Shown here: positions 48,203-60,300 of the stretch, piece by piece
How positions within the stretch are numbered: position 1 is the first letter of the stretch
How the letters are laid out: every line of letters starts with the position of its first letter
Source: Archivesica marissinica
Lineage: Eukaryota > Mollusca > Bivalvia > Venerida > Vesicomyidae
Reading direction: 5' to 3'
DNA length: 64,000 nt
Assembly: GCA_014843695.1 (NCBI GenBank)
Contig: CM026401.1
Location: forward strand, 45,257,175 to 45,321,174
Position numbers and translations under genes: made by a program
Notes under the pieces: generated by a model
The model's database searches: none
The model's input: only the letters and a program-made list of their open reading frames with translations
What the model was told of the DNA's origin: nothing

Positions 48203-49175
48203 ATTGCTAATACAATGCTCGTAATAACATGTACTGTTTATCCTACCGCATTGATTGCTAATACAATGCTCGTAATAACATGTACGGTTTATCCTACGGC
48301 ATTGATTGCTAATACAATGCTCGTAATAACATGTACTGTTTATCCTACGGCATTGATTGCTAATACAATGCTCGTAATAACATATACTGTTTATCCTACG
48401 GCATTGATTGCTAATACAATGCTCGTAATAACATGTACTGTTTATCCTACGACATTGATTGCTAATACAATGCTCGTAATAACATGTAGGCCTACTGTTT
48501 ATCCTACGGCATTGATTGCTAATACAATGCTCGTAATAACATGTACTGTTTATCCTACGGCATTGATTGCTAATACAATGCTCGTAATAACATGTACTGT
48601 TTATCCTACGGCATTGATTGCTAATACAATGCTCGTAATAACATGTACTGTTTATCCTACGGCATTGATTGCTAATACAATGCTCGTAATAACATGTACT
48701 GTTTATCCTACGGCATTGATTGCTAATACAATGCTCGTAATAACATGTACTGTTTATCCTACGGCATTGATTGCTAATACAATGCTCGTAATAACATGTA
48801 CTGTTTATCCTACGGCATTGATTGCTAATACAATGCTCGTAATAACATGTACTGTTTATCCTACGGCATTGATTGCTAATACAATGCTCGTAATAACATG
48901 TACTGTTTATCCTACGGCATTGATTGCTAATACAATGCTCGTAATAACATGTACTGTTTATCCTACGGCATTGATTGCTAATACAATGCTCGTAATAACA
49001 TGTACTGTTTATCCTACGGCATTGATTGCTAATACAATGCTCGTAATAACATTTACTGTTTATCCTACGGCATTGATTGCTAATACAATGCTCGTAATAA
49101 CATTTACTGTTTATCCTACGGCATTGATTGCTAATACAATGCTCGTAATAACATTTACTGTTTATCCTAGGACAT
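48203..49175 (+). repeat. 51-bp minisatellite, about 19 copies
   Basis: ATTGCTAATACAATGCTCGT is repeated every 51 bp with almost no divergence; one unit has a 6-bp in-frame insertion near 48487. As 51 is divisible by three, the array is open on both strands (322 codons plus, 386 codons minus, the latter with a 17-residue Cys-rich repeat). There is no signal peptide or recognised domain, and it sits beside an unrelated array in front of the SH3BGRL-like exons. A repeat without protein product is the simpler reading. Confidence 0.95.
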
Positions 49176-49538
49176 TGGACTGACTCGTCAATCAAATCAT
49201 AAATTGATGTTTACAGCTAACGACAATTCTTATACACATGCAGACGTTATACAGCTTTGGTAGCATAAGTATGGCTGAAAAGTCAGGACAAGACAGGTTC
49301 GATCGCATAAGTGGGATGACAAACGTTTAACAATAAAATCGCATATACATACATGTATACAACTGAAAGCATACAGTATATTGTATAACAAATATTTTTA
49401 TTTTTAAACATTTTTCTAAAATTGAAATTGGAAAATCAAATGTGCGTTCTACATGATCTGCATAAATGCTTTCTTGGAAACTGTACTATGTTGTTGTAGG
49501 TTACTGTGGTTAAACCCTCACTTTGTGACACTTTTCAG
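49176..49538. other. Likely intron of the SH3BGRL-like gene
   Basis: AT-rich DNA leading to the acceptor CACTTTTCAG at 49538. No first exon of the family was recognised here or in the spacers upstream. Confidence 0.5.
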
Positions 49539-50751
49539 ATTTTCAACAAACAGAACCGTATAAAGCATGTATTCGAGGCCAAAGGAATCGATTTCCAGGA
49601 GGTTAATCTTTGTCACAACCAGGAAAAACGCGACCATATGAGAGAAAAGGCTGGAATCTCAGATCTGTTACCGCCCGCTATATTCAATGAGGACAGATAC
49701 TGCGGGGTTTGTCATCAGTTCCATGTTTATATAATCAAGGAATAAAACCAACCTTTGTTGCGTCTATTCGGTATGCACTACATTTGTGCTGTTTAGCGCA
49801 TTGCATTCTGGGTAAAGTAAATGCTATAAATAGTGAAAATAATTATAACGGGCGACTTTTACATTTACCATTACAGACGGATTTGTAGTCCAGTGGTTAA
49901 CACGCTGGACTGGTAATCCAGGGATCGCAGGTTCGATCCCCCCGTCTGACCCTAATAAAATTAACAGTCTTTCAGATGGGACGTTAAACCGAGGTCTCGT
50001 GTCGGTGCTTTACACCGTACACGTCAAAGAACCAGAGGAGACTCTATCCTCCAAAATCTAAAATGACTAATCTCTTCAGGAGGCGTCGCTCATATGGGTA
50101 ATCGGTAGTGACGATAAATAAACGTAAACACACAACGGGCGACATTTCATTAATGTGCTTTTTTTCTTGTTTGTTGCTGAAAACCCTGGACATATGTCAT
50201 GGAATTTGATTAGAATGAGATTGTACGGTGGTCGCCAGATCGGACAGGTGGATTTTCTCCGGGTACTCCGGTTTCCTCTCACACGAATGACCACATTTAC
50301 GCTTTCATCAGCGCCAATGAGAGTGATTAATATAAGTTGTTAAAACTTGCTTCGCAATCGTTGTAAAATAAATAACGTTTTAAAAAAACGTTTATGGTTT
50401 ATACTTCAACAAGTTTATTATTCCAGACATTGTAAGCTTGTATTGTATGTATTGTATGTCTATATTCAGAAATTGTAAGCTTGTATTGTATGTATTGTAT
50501 GTCTATATTCAGACATTGTAAGCTTGTATTTCAATACCTATATTCAGAAATTGTAAGCTTGTATTTCAATGCCTATATTCAGAAATTGTAAGCTTGTATT
50601 GTATGTCTATATTCAGACATTGTAAGCTTGTATTGTATGTCTATATTCAGACATTGTAAGCTTGTATTTCGATGCCTATATTCAGAACTTCCAAGAATTT
50701 GAAGACGCGGTAGAAGACAACTTGTTAAAGGAATTCCTGCAGTTACAATGA
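49539..50751 (+). CDS. SH3BGRL: SH3BGRL-like thioredoxin-fold protein, last two coding exons
   Basis: This belongs to the SH3-domain-binding glutamic-acid-rich-like family, small glutaredoxin-fold proteins that lack redox cysteines at the usual site. Exon 49539-49706 (56 codons, phase 0 at both ends; TTTTCAG| before, |GTTTGT after) encodes IFNKQNRIKHVFEAKGIDFQ, then HMREKAGISDLLPPAIFNED ending RYCG. Its start corresponds to the IKKKQQ boundary and its end to the IFNE-x-x-Y-x-G region of the family. Exon 50686-50751 encodes NFQEFEDAVEDNLLKEFLQL plus Gln and TGA, matching the family C-terminus after G-D-Y. A candidate AATAAA lies at 50923-50928. The first exon with the start codon is not recognised. 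The acceptor of the last exon is the final unit of a tandem array (50426-50685). An interposed SINE B and SINE C fragment occupy the intron. Confidence 0.88.
49873..50135 (+). mobile_element. SINE family B copy
   Basis: The head ACGGATTTGTAGTCCAGTGG and B-box region GCAGGTTCGATCCCCCC are well preserved. The body lacks about 25 bp between GAGACTCT and ATCCTCC. The tail is GGAGGCGTCGCTCATATGGG. It lies in the last intron of the SH3BGRL-like gene. Confidence 0.88.
50200..50385 (+). mobile_element. SINE family C fragment
   Basis: Contains TTTTCTCCGGGTACTCCGGT, TTACGCTTTCATCAGCGCCA and the tail GAGTGATTAATATAAGTTGT. The tRNA head is missing. Confidence 0.75.
50426..50685 (+). repeat. About 36-44-bp tandem array carrying copies of a splice acceptor, 7 units
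   Basis: TGTAAGCTTGTATT and CTATATTCAG alternate through the array. CTATATTCAG occurs seven times; the last (ending 50685) is the acceptor of the final SH3BGRL-like coding exon. The six upstream copies are identical over these ten bases and are followed by ACATTG or AAATTG rather than AACTTC. Confidence 0.93.
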
Positions 50752-51224
50752 TGTCTTTCAATTGCTCATTTCCCTTCACATGTAAGTGGTTTACTGTTAC
50801 ATGGATAGTGTTAGCTCGGCTGAAGGCACGCTTTTTGGGGGATTGCGATTGACTTTCGTTTGTCTGTCCGTCCGTCCATCAACACATGTTTTGCAAACAA
50901 TGTGACATAAATTATAGATATAAATAAAGGTGTTTGTTACCCATTCCTGACAGACCCGCTAAAACTGGCCCGAATTTTTTTTTTCTAAAAAAAATTAGTT
51001 TGGACCTATTTTACCAGTTTACTGTCTGACAGTTGTTTCTTATTATTACACTGCTAATCATCATTTCAAATGTGTGTATTTTTTGCAGAACCCCCATCCC
51101 ATTATGTTCATACCAATCAACTGCCAACAATCAGTGTCGGGTAAAATGGGAAACAAATTGTGGCCTAAAGGAGTATTTTAAAATATATAATTGATAACTC
51201 AGTGAAATCGCAGAAATAGAGAAT
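50752..51224 (+). other. Probable 3' UTR and flanking DNA of the SH3BGRL-like gene
   Basis: Includes the AATAAA at 50923-50928. The rest is unremarkable apart from short T and A runs near 50975-50995. Confidence 0.5.
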
Positions 51225-51520
51225 AAGACTGATCTATAGTCCAGTGGTTAACACGTTAGACTGGGAATCCAGGGATTGCAGGTTCGATCCCCCGTCTGAT
51301 CCTAATAAAATTAACAGTCTTTCAGGTGGGACTTTAAACCGAGGTCTCGTGTCGGTGCTGTACACCGTGCACGTAAACGAAACAGAGGAGACTCTGGAAT
51401 GGGTCTCTGTCTGTATCATTGCACTATCCTCCAAATATCTAAAATGACTAATCTCTTCAGGAGACGTTGCTCATATGGGCAACCGGTAGCGACGATACAT
51501 AAACGTAAAACACACACACA
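51225..51520 (+). mobile_element. SINE family B copy
   Basis: The head GACTGATCTATAGTCCAGTG is followed by GCAGGTTCGATCCCCC, body and tail (GGAGACGTTGCTCATATGGG, CAACCGGTAGCGACGAT), ending in (AC)n. Confidence 0.88.
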
Positions 51521-51774
51521 TGCAGAAATAGACACTTTAAAATGGTAAATTTACTCATGTTTCTCTTTATAGATGGTGCTTGTAGAAACTGTTGACCAAT
51601 CAAAAGGATGCTAGAGTGACACTATAAGAATGGACTTGTTTGGTGAATATGTGAACAATAGACACGAACCTCCACACTGCTCATTGTGATTTATAACAGA
51701 ATCTTTAGCAGATAGCTATATTAGGTATTACTATGCTAACTTGTAAGTAATGTAAATGTGTATATATAAACTCT
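51521..51774. other. Gene-free stretch
   Basis: No supported feature. Confidence 0.4.
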
Positions 51775-51779
51775 ATTTT

Positions 51780-52195
51780 GAAGACATGTGGTATATAGTC
51801 CATGCGTATTTATACAGACTATTTGTGTTAAATAGTCCATGCTAGTCAATGCGTATTTATACAGATCATCTGTGGTAAATAGTCCATGCGTATTTATACA
51901 GACTCTCTGTGGTAAATAGTCCATGCGTATTTATACAGATCATCTGTGGTAAATAGTCCATGCGTATTTATACAGACTATGTGGTAAATAGTCCATGTGT
52001 ATTTATACATACTCTCTGTGTTAAATAGTTCATGCGTATTTATACAGATCATCTGTGGTAAATAGTCCATGCATATTTATACAGACTATCTGTGGTAAAT
52101 TGTCCATGCGTATTTATACAGACTATCTGTGTTAAGTAGTCCATGCGTATTTATACAGACTATCTGTGGTAAATTGTCCATGCGTATTTATACAA
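51780..52195 (+). repeat. About 37-bp minisatellite, about 11 copies
   Basis: AATAGTCCATGCGTATTTAT followed by ACAGA(C/T)(T/C)ATCTGTGGT recurs at 33-37-bp steps with small indels. Confidence 0.9.
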
Positions 52196-52334
52196 ACTGT
52201 ATGGAATATGGAACAACATGAAGAGATTGGATTTAGTTGTGTGATACCGGCTGAACGTCAAGTTTCGTGTGTACATGTTCTTCGTAGCTCGCCCGAGTTC
52301 TGGATATATGCTATTATTATAGGTAGAATGTCCC

Positions 52335-52600
52335 ATGTGTGCAATATCCTGTTCACTGGTGCCCTGTGTATGTTGTCCGATGGACAGTGTCCGGTTCACT
52401 GGTGCCCTGCGTAAGTTGTCCAATGTTTGAAATATCCTGTTCACTGGTATCCTGCGTATGTTGTCCGATGGAGTGTCCGGTTCACTGGTGCCCTGCTTAA
52501 GTTGTCCAATGTTTGCAATATCCTGTTCACTGGTGCCCTGCGCGTATTATGTCTGATGGACAGTGCCCTGTTCATGTGTGCCCTGCGTAGCTAATAAGCA
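52335..52600 (+). repeat. Composite minisatellite of two alternating half-units
   Basis: GTTCACTGGTGCCCTGCGTA is followed alternately by TGTTGTCCGATGGACAGTGT and by AGTTGTCCAATGTTTG(C/A)AAT, giving a dimer of roughly 125 bp with about two copies plus edges. Confidence 0.8.
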
Positions 52601-53160
52601 TTGCCTGTCATCCCTGCGCCAGGCATTGTGAGATAAATCCGCCAGTATAGTCGTCCCGTGACTCATCAATCGTTCAGTGTACACTCAAACATCTGCTAGA
52701 GGACATATCCGAATATAACCCACCTGTCTATAAAACGCCGCCATTTAGAATTCCCACATGTCTATAAACGCCGCCATTTTCATTACTCACCCGTCTATAA
52801 ACGACGCCATTTTGAATATAGCGTTTTATGTTGCGCATAATGTATATGTGACCTCCAAATTGACAACCCAAATCTTCGTCATATCCCCCCTACAGTTTTT
52901 TTATTGCATGTTTGTAGTTTTGAGATTTTTTAAATTTCTTGGACAATCTGCAGGCCCGAGCCTACAGGGCATTGTAATAGTTACGTGCCTGTGCTATTTA
53001 TATCCTCTGCTAACAAGTAAACGAAACGGGACCATCCACGAACAAGGAACCTAATAGTTGAGGAATCTAGTATTTAACAACGCTGGCTTCTATGCGGCAA
53101 CCCACTACAAACACAAGTGTGTCTAATAAACAGTTGGACAATCCAATCACACATGCATTA
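52601..53160. other. Mostly unique stretch with a short triplicate
   Basis: TCTATAAACGCCGCCATTTT-like motifs occur three times at about 52726-52815 (about 38-42-bp period). A hydrophobic 98-codon open stretch follows (52758-53054) with no recognised family; it starts inside the repeat and is not called. Confidence 0.45.
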
Positions 53161-53166
53161 CAGCAT

Positions 53167-53405
53167 TGATGTCGAGGGCCCCGTGGCGGAGTGAACATCA
53201 AGTTACTTTTCCCTCGCCGATGTATGTCCTAATCTCCACTGGGTGTATCAAATTCTTTAAAATGAGGAAACTATCCAGGAAGGTCAGTGGTTCTACCTCC
53301 TCTACCCGGGTGCCCGTCCGTATCAAAGTCTCCTTGGAGGTGCACCTGCGGCCTTCCTCGCCAATCATAGTTGGAATTCACCATCTGACCTATGCTGTTG
53401 ATGCG
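53167..53405 (+). mobile_element. SINE family E1 copy, plus orientation
   Basis: The head GGGCCCCGTGGCGGAGTGAA and body GGTCAGTGGTTCTACCTCCT correspond to the reverse complement of 27160-27402. Its 3' side ends near a poly-C run (53411-53422). Confidence 0.65.
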
Positions 53406-54060
53406 AGTTTAACCCCCCCCCCCCAAAACACAACAAAACATTGATGTTGATATAAGTATCTATGGATTAGCTAAATGACATCATACTCAGGTGACGAGCG
53501 ATCCAGAAGTTTGAATCTTGCTTGATTGGAAGTTTCTTGTGAATGGTTTTTAAAGTTTTATATTGTGTTACGTTTATATGTTTGTTGTAATTGAATGCAT
53601 ACTAGGTTCTTCAAGAAACTGTTTCCTCGTAACATCGTATTGGACACGTGTGCTGAAATACCTGATTTTGAGAGAGATATGTTGCCATAGAGACCACTGT
53701 ATTCAGAAACTAGAATGTCGTCGGCCACCCCATTGTTTGTTCGGTCATCCGTCTGTCCTAGGCCTGTTTCCTTAGTCGCATACACTAACGTGCATGTATG
53801 TGGCCAGGAGAACGATACATATAGTGTCTAGTGTTAGCTGCTATGTAGCTATGAATTATTTGACGTGGCTAATAGAACAACGGAGAGAACAATGATGGTA
53901 GCCACTTAAATACCCATTCGCGAGGCCGTCCGTCTGTCCGTACCCCGTTTCCTCAGTCGCCCATCATAATTTAAATACCATATCTGTATACATGTACTGT
54001 GTTGCATTTTATTACCAGGCAATCATAACCGAACCGTTGATACCTATGGAACGACAAATA
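53406..54060. other. Gene-free stretch
   Basis: Apart from the poly-C run and a repeated CCGTCTGTCC motif (about 53748, 53930), no feature was recognised. Confidence 0.4.
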
Positions 54061-54064
54061 TATC

Positions 54065-55455
54065 TTGTCTTCCTATTGCATGACCCATTTATGCTAGATT
54101 TGTCTATAATACATGTTCTTCCTATTGCATGAACCATTTATGCTAGACTTGTCTATAATACATGTTCTTCCTATTGCATGAACCATTTATGCTAGACGTG
54201 TCTATAATACATGTTCATCCTATTGCATGAACCATTTATGCTAGACTGGTCTATAATACATGTTCTTCCTATTGCATGAATCATTTATGCTAGACTGGTC
54301 TATAATACATGTTCTTCCTATTGCATGAATCATTTATGCTAAACTGGTCTATAATACATGTTCATCCTATTGCATGAACCATTTATGCTAGACTTGTCTA
54401 TAATACATGTTCTTCTAGCATGAAACATTTATGCTAAACTGGTCTATAATACATGTTCATCCTATTGCATGAACCATTTATGCTAGACTTGTCTAAAATA
54501 CATGTTCTTCTAGCATGAACCATTTATGCTAGACTTGTCTATAATACATGTTCATCCTATTGCATGAACCATTTATGCTAGACTTGTCTATAATACATAT
54601 TCTTCCTATAGCATGAACCATTTATGCTAGACTGGTCTATAATACATGTTCTTCTAGCATGAACCATTTATGCTAGACTGGTCTATAATACATGTTCTTC
54701 TAGCATGAAACATTTATGCTAGACTGGTCTATAATACATGTTCTTCTAGCATGAACCATTTATGCTAGACTGGTCTATAATATATGTTCTTCTAGCATGA
54801 AACATTTATGCTAGACTGGTCTATAATACATGTTCTTCCTATTGCATGAACCATTTATGCTAGACTTGTCTATAATACATATTCTTCCTATAGCATGAAC
54901 CATTTATGCTAGACTGGTCTATAATACATGTTCTTCTAGCATGAACCATTTATGCTAGACTGGTCTATAATACATGTTCTTCTAGCATGAAACATTTATG
55001 CTAGACTGGTCTATAATACATGTTCTTCTAGCATGAACCATTTATGCTAGACTGGTCTATAATATATGTTCTTCTAGCATGAAACATTTATGCTAGACTG
55101 GTCTATAATACATGTTCTTCCTATTGCATGAACCATTTATGCTAGACTTGTCTATAATACATATTCTTCCTATAGCATGAACCATTTATGCTAGACTGGT
55201 CTATAATACATGTTCTTCTAGCATGAACCATTTATGCTAGACTGGTCTATAATACACATCCATCCTATTCCATGAACCATTTATGCTAGACTTGTCTATA
55301 ATACATGTTCTTCTAGCATGAAACATTTATGCTAGACTTGTCTATAAAACATGTTCTTCCTATAGCATGAACCATTTATGCTAGACTTGTCTATAATACA
55401 TGTTCTTCCTATTGCATGAACCATTTATGCTAGACTTGTCTATAAACGTTGTTTC
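54065..55455 (+). repeat. 46-50-bp minisatellite, about 29 copies
   Basis: GAACCATTTATGCTAGACT(T/G) then GTCTATAATACATGTTCTTC recurs throughout. Two unit lengths alternate because the linker is either CTATTGCAT (longer) or TAGCAT (shorter). A block of about 310 bp containing both forms is itself duplicated (compare 54545-54850 with 54845-55160). Confidence 0.95.
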
Positions 55456-55635
55456 AAAACATGTCTTCCTATTGCTTATTTGATTTTATCTTCTTGCTAT
55501 ATATATACAAATAAGTAAACATATTTTAAAATATTTGAAGCTCTTTAAATAAAAAGTTAAGCTCTCAGCGAACAATTCATATAAAATAACTGCACATTAA
55601 ATGAATTCATGAGAGGTGCACATCATAACAATACA
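55456..55635. other. Spacer between arrays
   Basis: AT-rich with no recognised feature. Confidence 0.4.
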
Positions 55636-55639
55636 CCGC

Positions 55640-56010
55640 AGAAGTTGCTGTATATTTAGTGGTCCATAACCTAAAACGGCGCCGATGTTGCTGTAGAGTT
55701 AGTGTTCAATAGCCTAAAACAGCGCTGATGTTGCTGTATATTTGGTGGTCCGTAGTCTAAAACAGCGCTGATATTGCTGTAGAATTAGTGTTAAATAGCC
55801 TAAAATGGCGCCGATGTTGCTGTAGATTTGGTGTTCGATAGCCTAAAACAGCGTCGATGTTGCTGTAGATTTTATGTTCGATAGCCTAAAACAGCGCCGA
55901 TGTTGCTGTAGATTTGGTGTTCGATAGCCTAAAACAGCATCGATGTTGCTGTAGAGTTGATGTTCGATAGCCTAAAACAGCGCCGATGTTGCTTTAGATT
56001 TAGTGTTCCT
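55640..56010 (+). repeat. About 43-bp minisatellite, 9 copies
   Basis: GATGTTGCTGTAGATTTGGT followed by GTTCGATAGCCTAAAACAGC recurs with moderate divergence. The first units differ most (GTGGTCCATAACC). Confidence 0.92.
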
Positions 56011-56435
56011 TCTTTGCACAATATGAAACCAAACACTTGGCACTGATACTCGTGTTACCAAATTATATAAACTTAATTATCTTCTGCTGTCCTCACAATG
56101 AATGTAAATTACTTTCTGTTACTGGATGTGTACAAGGGAGGTAATAACTTAATCGTTAAACTATGCATATACTATTGTCTCCCTTGGTGATTGCTGTACC
56201 GTGTGTTTGATTTATATTTTATAAGCATGCTATATATTTTGGTACTTTCATCCCGGGACTTTCATGTTATCATGGTTTTAGTTACCTTTAGAACTGTTTC
56301 TAATTGTTTTATTATGTATATATATATACAATGCGTACTCATGGTAAAATTAATTATACAGAAATAAAAAGTGTACTAAGTCACATGTTTGTTGTTCTCT
56401 GCATTTTTCTTGTTTGTTTGTTTGTTTGTTTGTTT
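56011..56435. other. Gene-free stretch
   Basis: (TTTG)n lies at about 56411-56438 at its right end. The rest is AT-rich without a recognised feature. Confidence 0.4.
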
Positions 56436-56439
56436 GTTT

Positions 56440-57005
56440 TTGGGGTTTAACGTTGCACCAACAGCTTAGGTCATACGGCGATTCTCCAGCTGTTACTGGT
56501 GGAAGAAGGCCCCACAGGTGTGTGTGTGTGTTTTACATTTATTTATCGTCGCTACTGGTTGCCCATATGAGCGACGCCTCCTGAATATTTAGATTTTTGG
56601 AGGACAGTGCAATGATACAGACAGAGGCCCATTCCAGAGTCTCATCTGGTTCTTTTATGCGCATTGTGTAAAGCACCGACATGAGACCTAGGTTTAAAGT
56701 CCTATCTGAAAGACTGTTAATTTTATTAGGGTCAGACGGGGAATTGAACCTACGATCCCTGGATTACCAGTCCAGCGTGTTAACCACGGTGCCCTTCAGA
56801 ACAGTAGTTAATGCTCGGGCGGGCACCATGGTAGAACCACTGACCTTCCGCAAGTCAGCTGGATAGCTTCTTCACTTGGTAGAATTCAACACGCCCAGTG
56901 GGATTCGAACCTACAGCGGTGAGGGGGCAAGTGATTTGAAGAGGGGCAAGTGATTTGAAGTCAATGACTGTAACGACTACAGCCACGGAGGTCCATTGCC
57001 CAGTC
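56440..57005 (-). mobile_element. SINE family E1 interrupted by SINE family B (nested insertion)
   Basis: The left part (56440-56515) holds the E1 3' region (GGTTTAACGTTGCACCAACA, CTCCAGCTGTTACTGGTGG). The right part (about 56790-57005) holds its body and head (GTAGAACCACTGACCTTCCG, GGGATTCGAACCTACAGC, CCACGGAGGTCC), with a small local duplication of GGGGCAAGTGATTTGAAG. Between them lies a nearly complete minus-strand family B copy (about 56518-56790). Family B was therefore active after this E1 copy inserted. Confidence 0.75.
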
Positions 57006-57394
57006 GTGGCACCTCTAACCATAAACCATAAACACACATAGTGTAAATATACATAATGTTTGCAACATACAGTTATGCCAGCCCTGCCATAGAACCGTGT
57101 TTACCAGTGTATGCTACGCCCATGATCTAAGTCCATAAAGTTATAAACACAACACAATCTTGATCCTGCAACAGGACACATTTACATCAGTGCATACTAC
57201 TATTTAGTTTAATCATATTTTATTGCAAATCAATCGTTAATGCTATGCACAGAACGATACAATACTATTATGAAAATTCAAATGGTTTGGGGCACATGTT
57301 TTGACAACATTAGACAACGGCCCGCATAATACTATGACGATCTAACTGGAAGAAAGTCTGTTTCAGTTTCTAAGTACAACAGACACCTCCTACA
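57006..57394 (-). other. 3' UTR and downstream DNA of D2HGDH
   Basis: The minus-strand AATAAA lies at 57224-57219, about 170 nt beyond the stop codon, and is the likely polyadenylation signal. No other feature. Confidence 0.55.
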
Positions 57395-60300
57395 TTAATC
57401 ATCGGGTAGTGTTTTGTATGGATTTAGAATGCCCTTGGGGTCAAATATTCGCTTAATGTCCTTCATGGCAGCCACGGCAGATCTCGACTTACTGTGGTAT
57501 ATAAATTGTCTCTTCTTGAAGCCCAATCCATGCTCCGCACTTATACTGCCTCTGTGAACGATAAGCGAAAACAATGAAGCAATACGTAACCCTATCCTTC
57601 ATAGAGATTTCGGTTAACATATTATCATATCTCCATACAAACGACAGCCATTTAACCCTTTCCTTCATAGAGATTTAGGTTAATATACTATTATATCTCC
57701 GTACAAACGACAGCCATTTAACCCTTTCCTTCATAGAGATTTAGGTTAATATACTATCATATCTCCATACAAACGACAGCCATTTAACCCTTTCCTTCAT
57801 AGAGATTTCGGTTAACATACTATTATATGTCCATACAAACGACAGCCATTTTAACCCTTTCCTTCATAGAGATTTAGGTTAATATACTATCATATCTCCA
57901 TACAAACGACAGCCATTTAACCCTTTCCTTCATAGAGATTTCGGTTAACATACTATTATATGTCCATACAAACGACAGCCATTTAACCCTTTCCTTCATA
58001 GAGATTTAGGTTATTATACTATTATATCTCCATACAAACGACAGCCATTTAACCCTTTCCTTCATAGAGATTTAGGTTAATATACTATCATATCTCCATA
58101 CAAACGACAGCCATTTAACCCTTTCCTTCATAGAGATTTAGGTTAATATACTATCATATCTCCATACAAACGACAGCCATTTAACCCTTTCCTTCATAGA
58201 GCTTTAGGTTAATATACTATCATATCTCCATACAAACGACAGCCATTTAACCCTTTCCTTCATAGAGATTTAGGTTAACATACTATTATATGTCCATTAC
58301 AAACAACAGCCATTTAACCCTTTCCTTCATAGAGATTTAGGTTAATATACTATCATATCTCCATACAAACGACAGCCATTTAACCCTTTCCTTCATAGAG
58401 ATTTAGGTTAACATACTATTATATGTCCATTACAAACGACAGCCATTTAACCCTTTCCTTCATAGAGATCAAGGTTAATATACTATCATATCTCCATACA
58501 AACGACAGCCATTTAACCCTTTCCTTCATAGAGATTTAGGTTAATATACTATCATATCTCCATACAAACGACAGCCATTTAACCCTTTCCTTCATAGAGA
58601 TTTAGGTTAATATACTATCATATCTCCATACAAACGACAGCCATTTAACCCTTTCCTTCATCAAACGACAGGGGACACACGTTATGTATTTAGCAATGTA
58701 ACCATTGAAATCAGACTCACCATCCATCGTGTGTTAATTTATAAGATTATCGTTCGGGTAGAAAGTATGTAATACTATGCAATATTAAAATTAGTACATA
58801 TTTACCACAGCTCATTGGCTAGGTCAGATTCTTTGGGAGAAGTGAGAAAGCACATGATTGCGTCCTTAAATGGTGTTTGTGGAGAGAATTACCATAAGCT
58901 CTTGTAGCTTTCAATTCAATCCACTTTGGATGTTATATGTGCAGTTGTTATATGTTATGTTTATCTTGTCTTGATAGTTGTATTGTATGGATGTTATATG
59001 TACAGTTGTTATATGTCATGTTTATCTTGTCTTGATAGTTGTATTGTATGGATGTTATATGTACAGTTGTTATATGTCATGTTTATCTTGTCTTGATAGT
59101 TGTATGGTATGGATGTTATATGTACAGATGTTATATGTCATGTTTATCTTGTCTTGATAGTTGTATTGTATGGATGTTATATGTACAGATGTTATATGTC
59201 ATGTTTATCTTGATAGTTGTATTGTATGCATGTTATATGTACAGATGTTATATGTCATGTTTATCTTGATAGTTGTATTGTATGGATGTTATATGTACAG
59301 TTGTTATATGTCATGTTTATCTTGATAGTTGTATTGTATGCATGTTATATGTACAGATGTTATATGTCATGTTTATCTTGATAGTTGTATTGTATGGATG
59401 TTATATGTACAGATGTTATATGTCATGTTTATCTTGTCTTGATAGTTGTATTGTATGGATGTTATATGTGCAGTTGTTATATGTCATGTTTATCTTGTCT
59501 TGATAGTTGTATTGTATGCATGTTATATGTACAGATGTTATATGTCATGTTTATCTTGATAGTTGTATTGTATGGATGTTATATGTACAGATGTTATAGG
59601 TCATGTTTATCTTGATAGTTGTATTGTATGGATGTTATATGTACAGTTGTTATATGTCATGTTTATCTTGATAGTTGTATTGTATGGATGTTATATGTAC
59701 AGATGTTATATGTCATGTTTATCTTGATAGTTGTATTGTATGGATGTTATATGTACAGATGTTATAGGTCATGTTTATCTTGATAAATAAAATAAGCTTA
59801 AACCAAATGGTGTTTTTAAAAAAAAAAAAAAAATGTCAACAAAATATGGTTAAATTATACAATATGATCAATAGATACAACATATGAATAGAAGTAGTGC
59901 TTTATAGTGGATCAGGTGTATCTTACACGACAACATTTTGTATGAAAATTGTAAACAAAAATAATTTTTTAAAAACATTTAAGGGAGAAATGGGGCCTAC
60001 AGGGGGCGAAGTCAGAGTCAGTAGGGCGACTATTTCGCCCAAGTCGCCCTCTAGAATGAGTTCTGGTAAACATTGATGTGAGATTATTGATCAGAGTTAA
60101 CAATATCAGATGTCTATGATGATGAATGGAAGGTATGTAAAATTATTTGAGAAAGTTGAAAATTGTTGAAGAGATATGGAGCGGACATTTGCAGACAGGC
60201 GGACAAACTCCTATATACCTCCATCAAACTGGAGCAGCATAGGTTCACAGCGATCACCAGTCATGGACTTCAGTGGAGCCTCACCCACCATAGTAAATGA

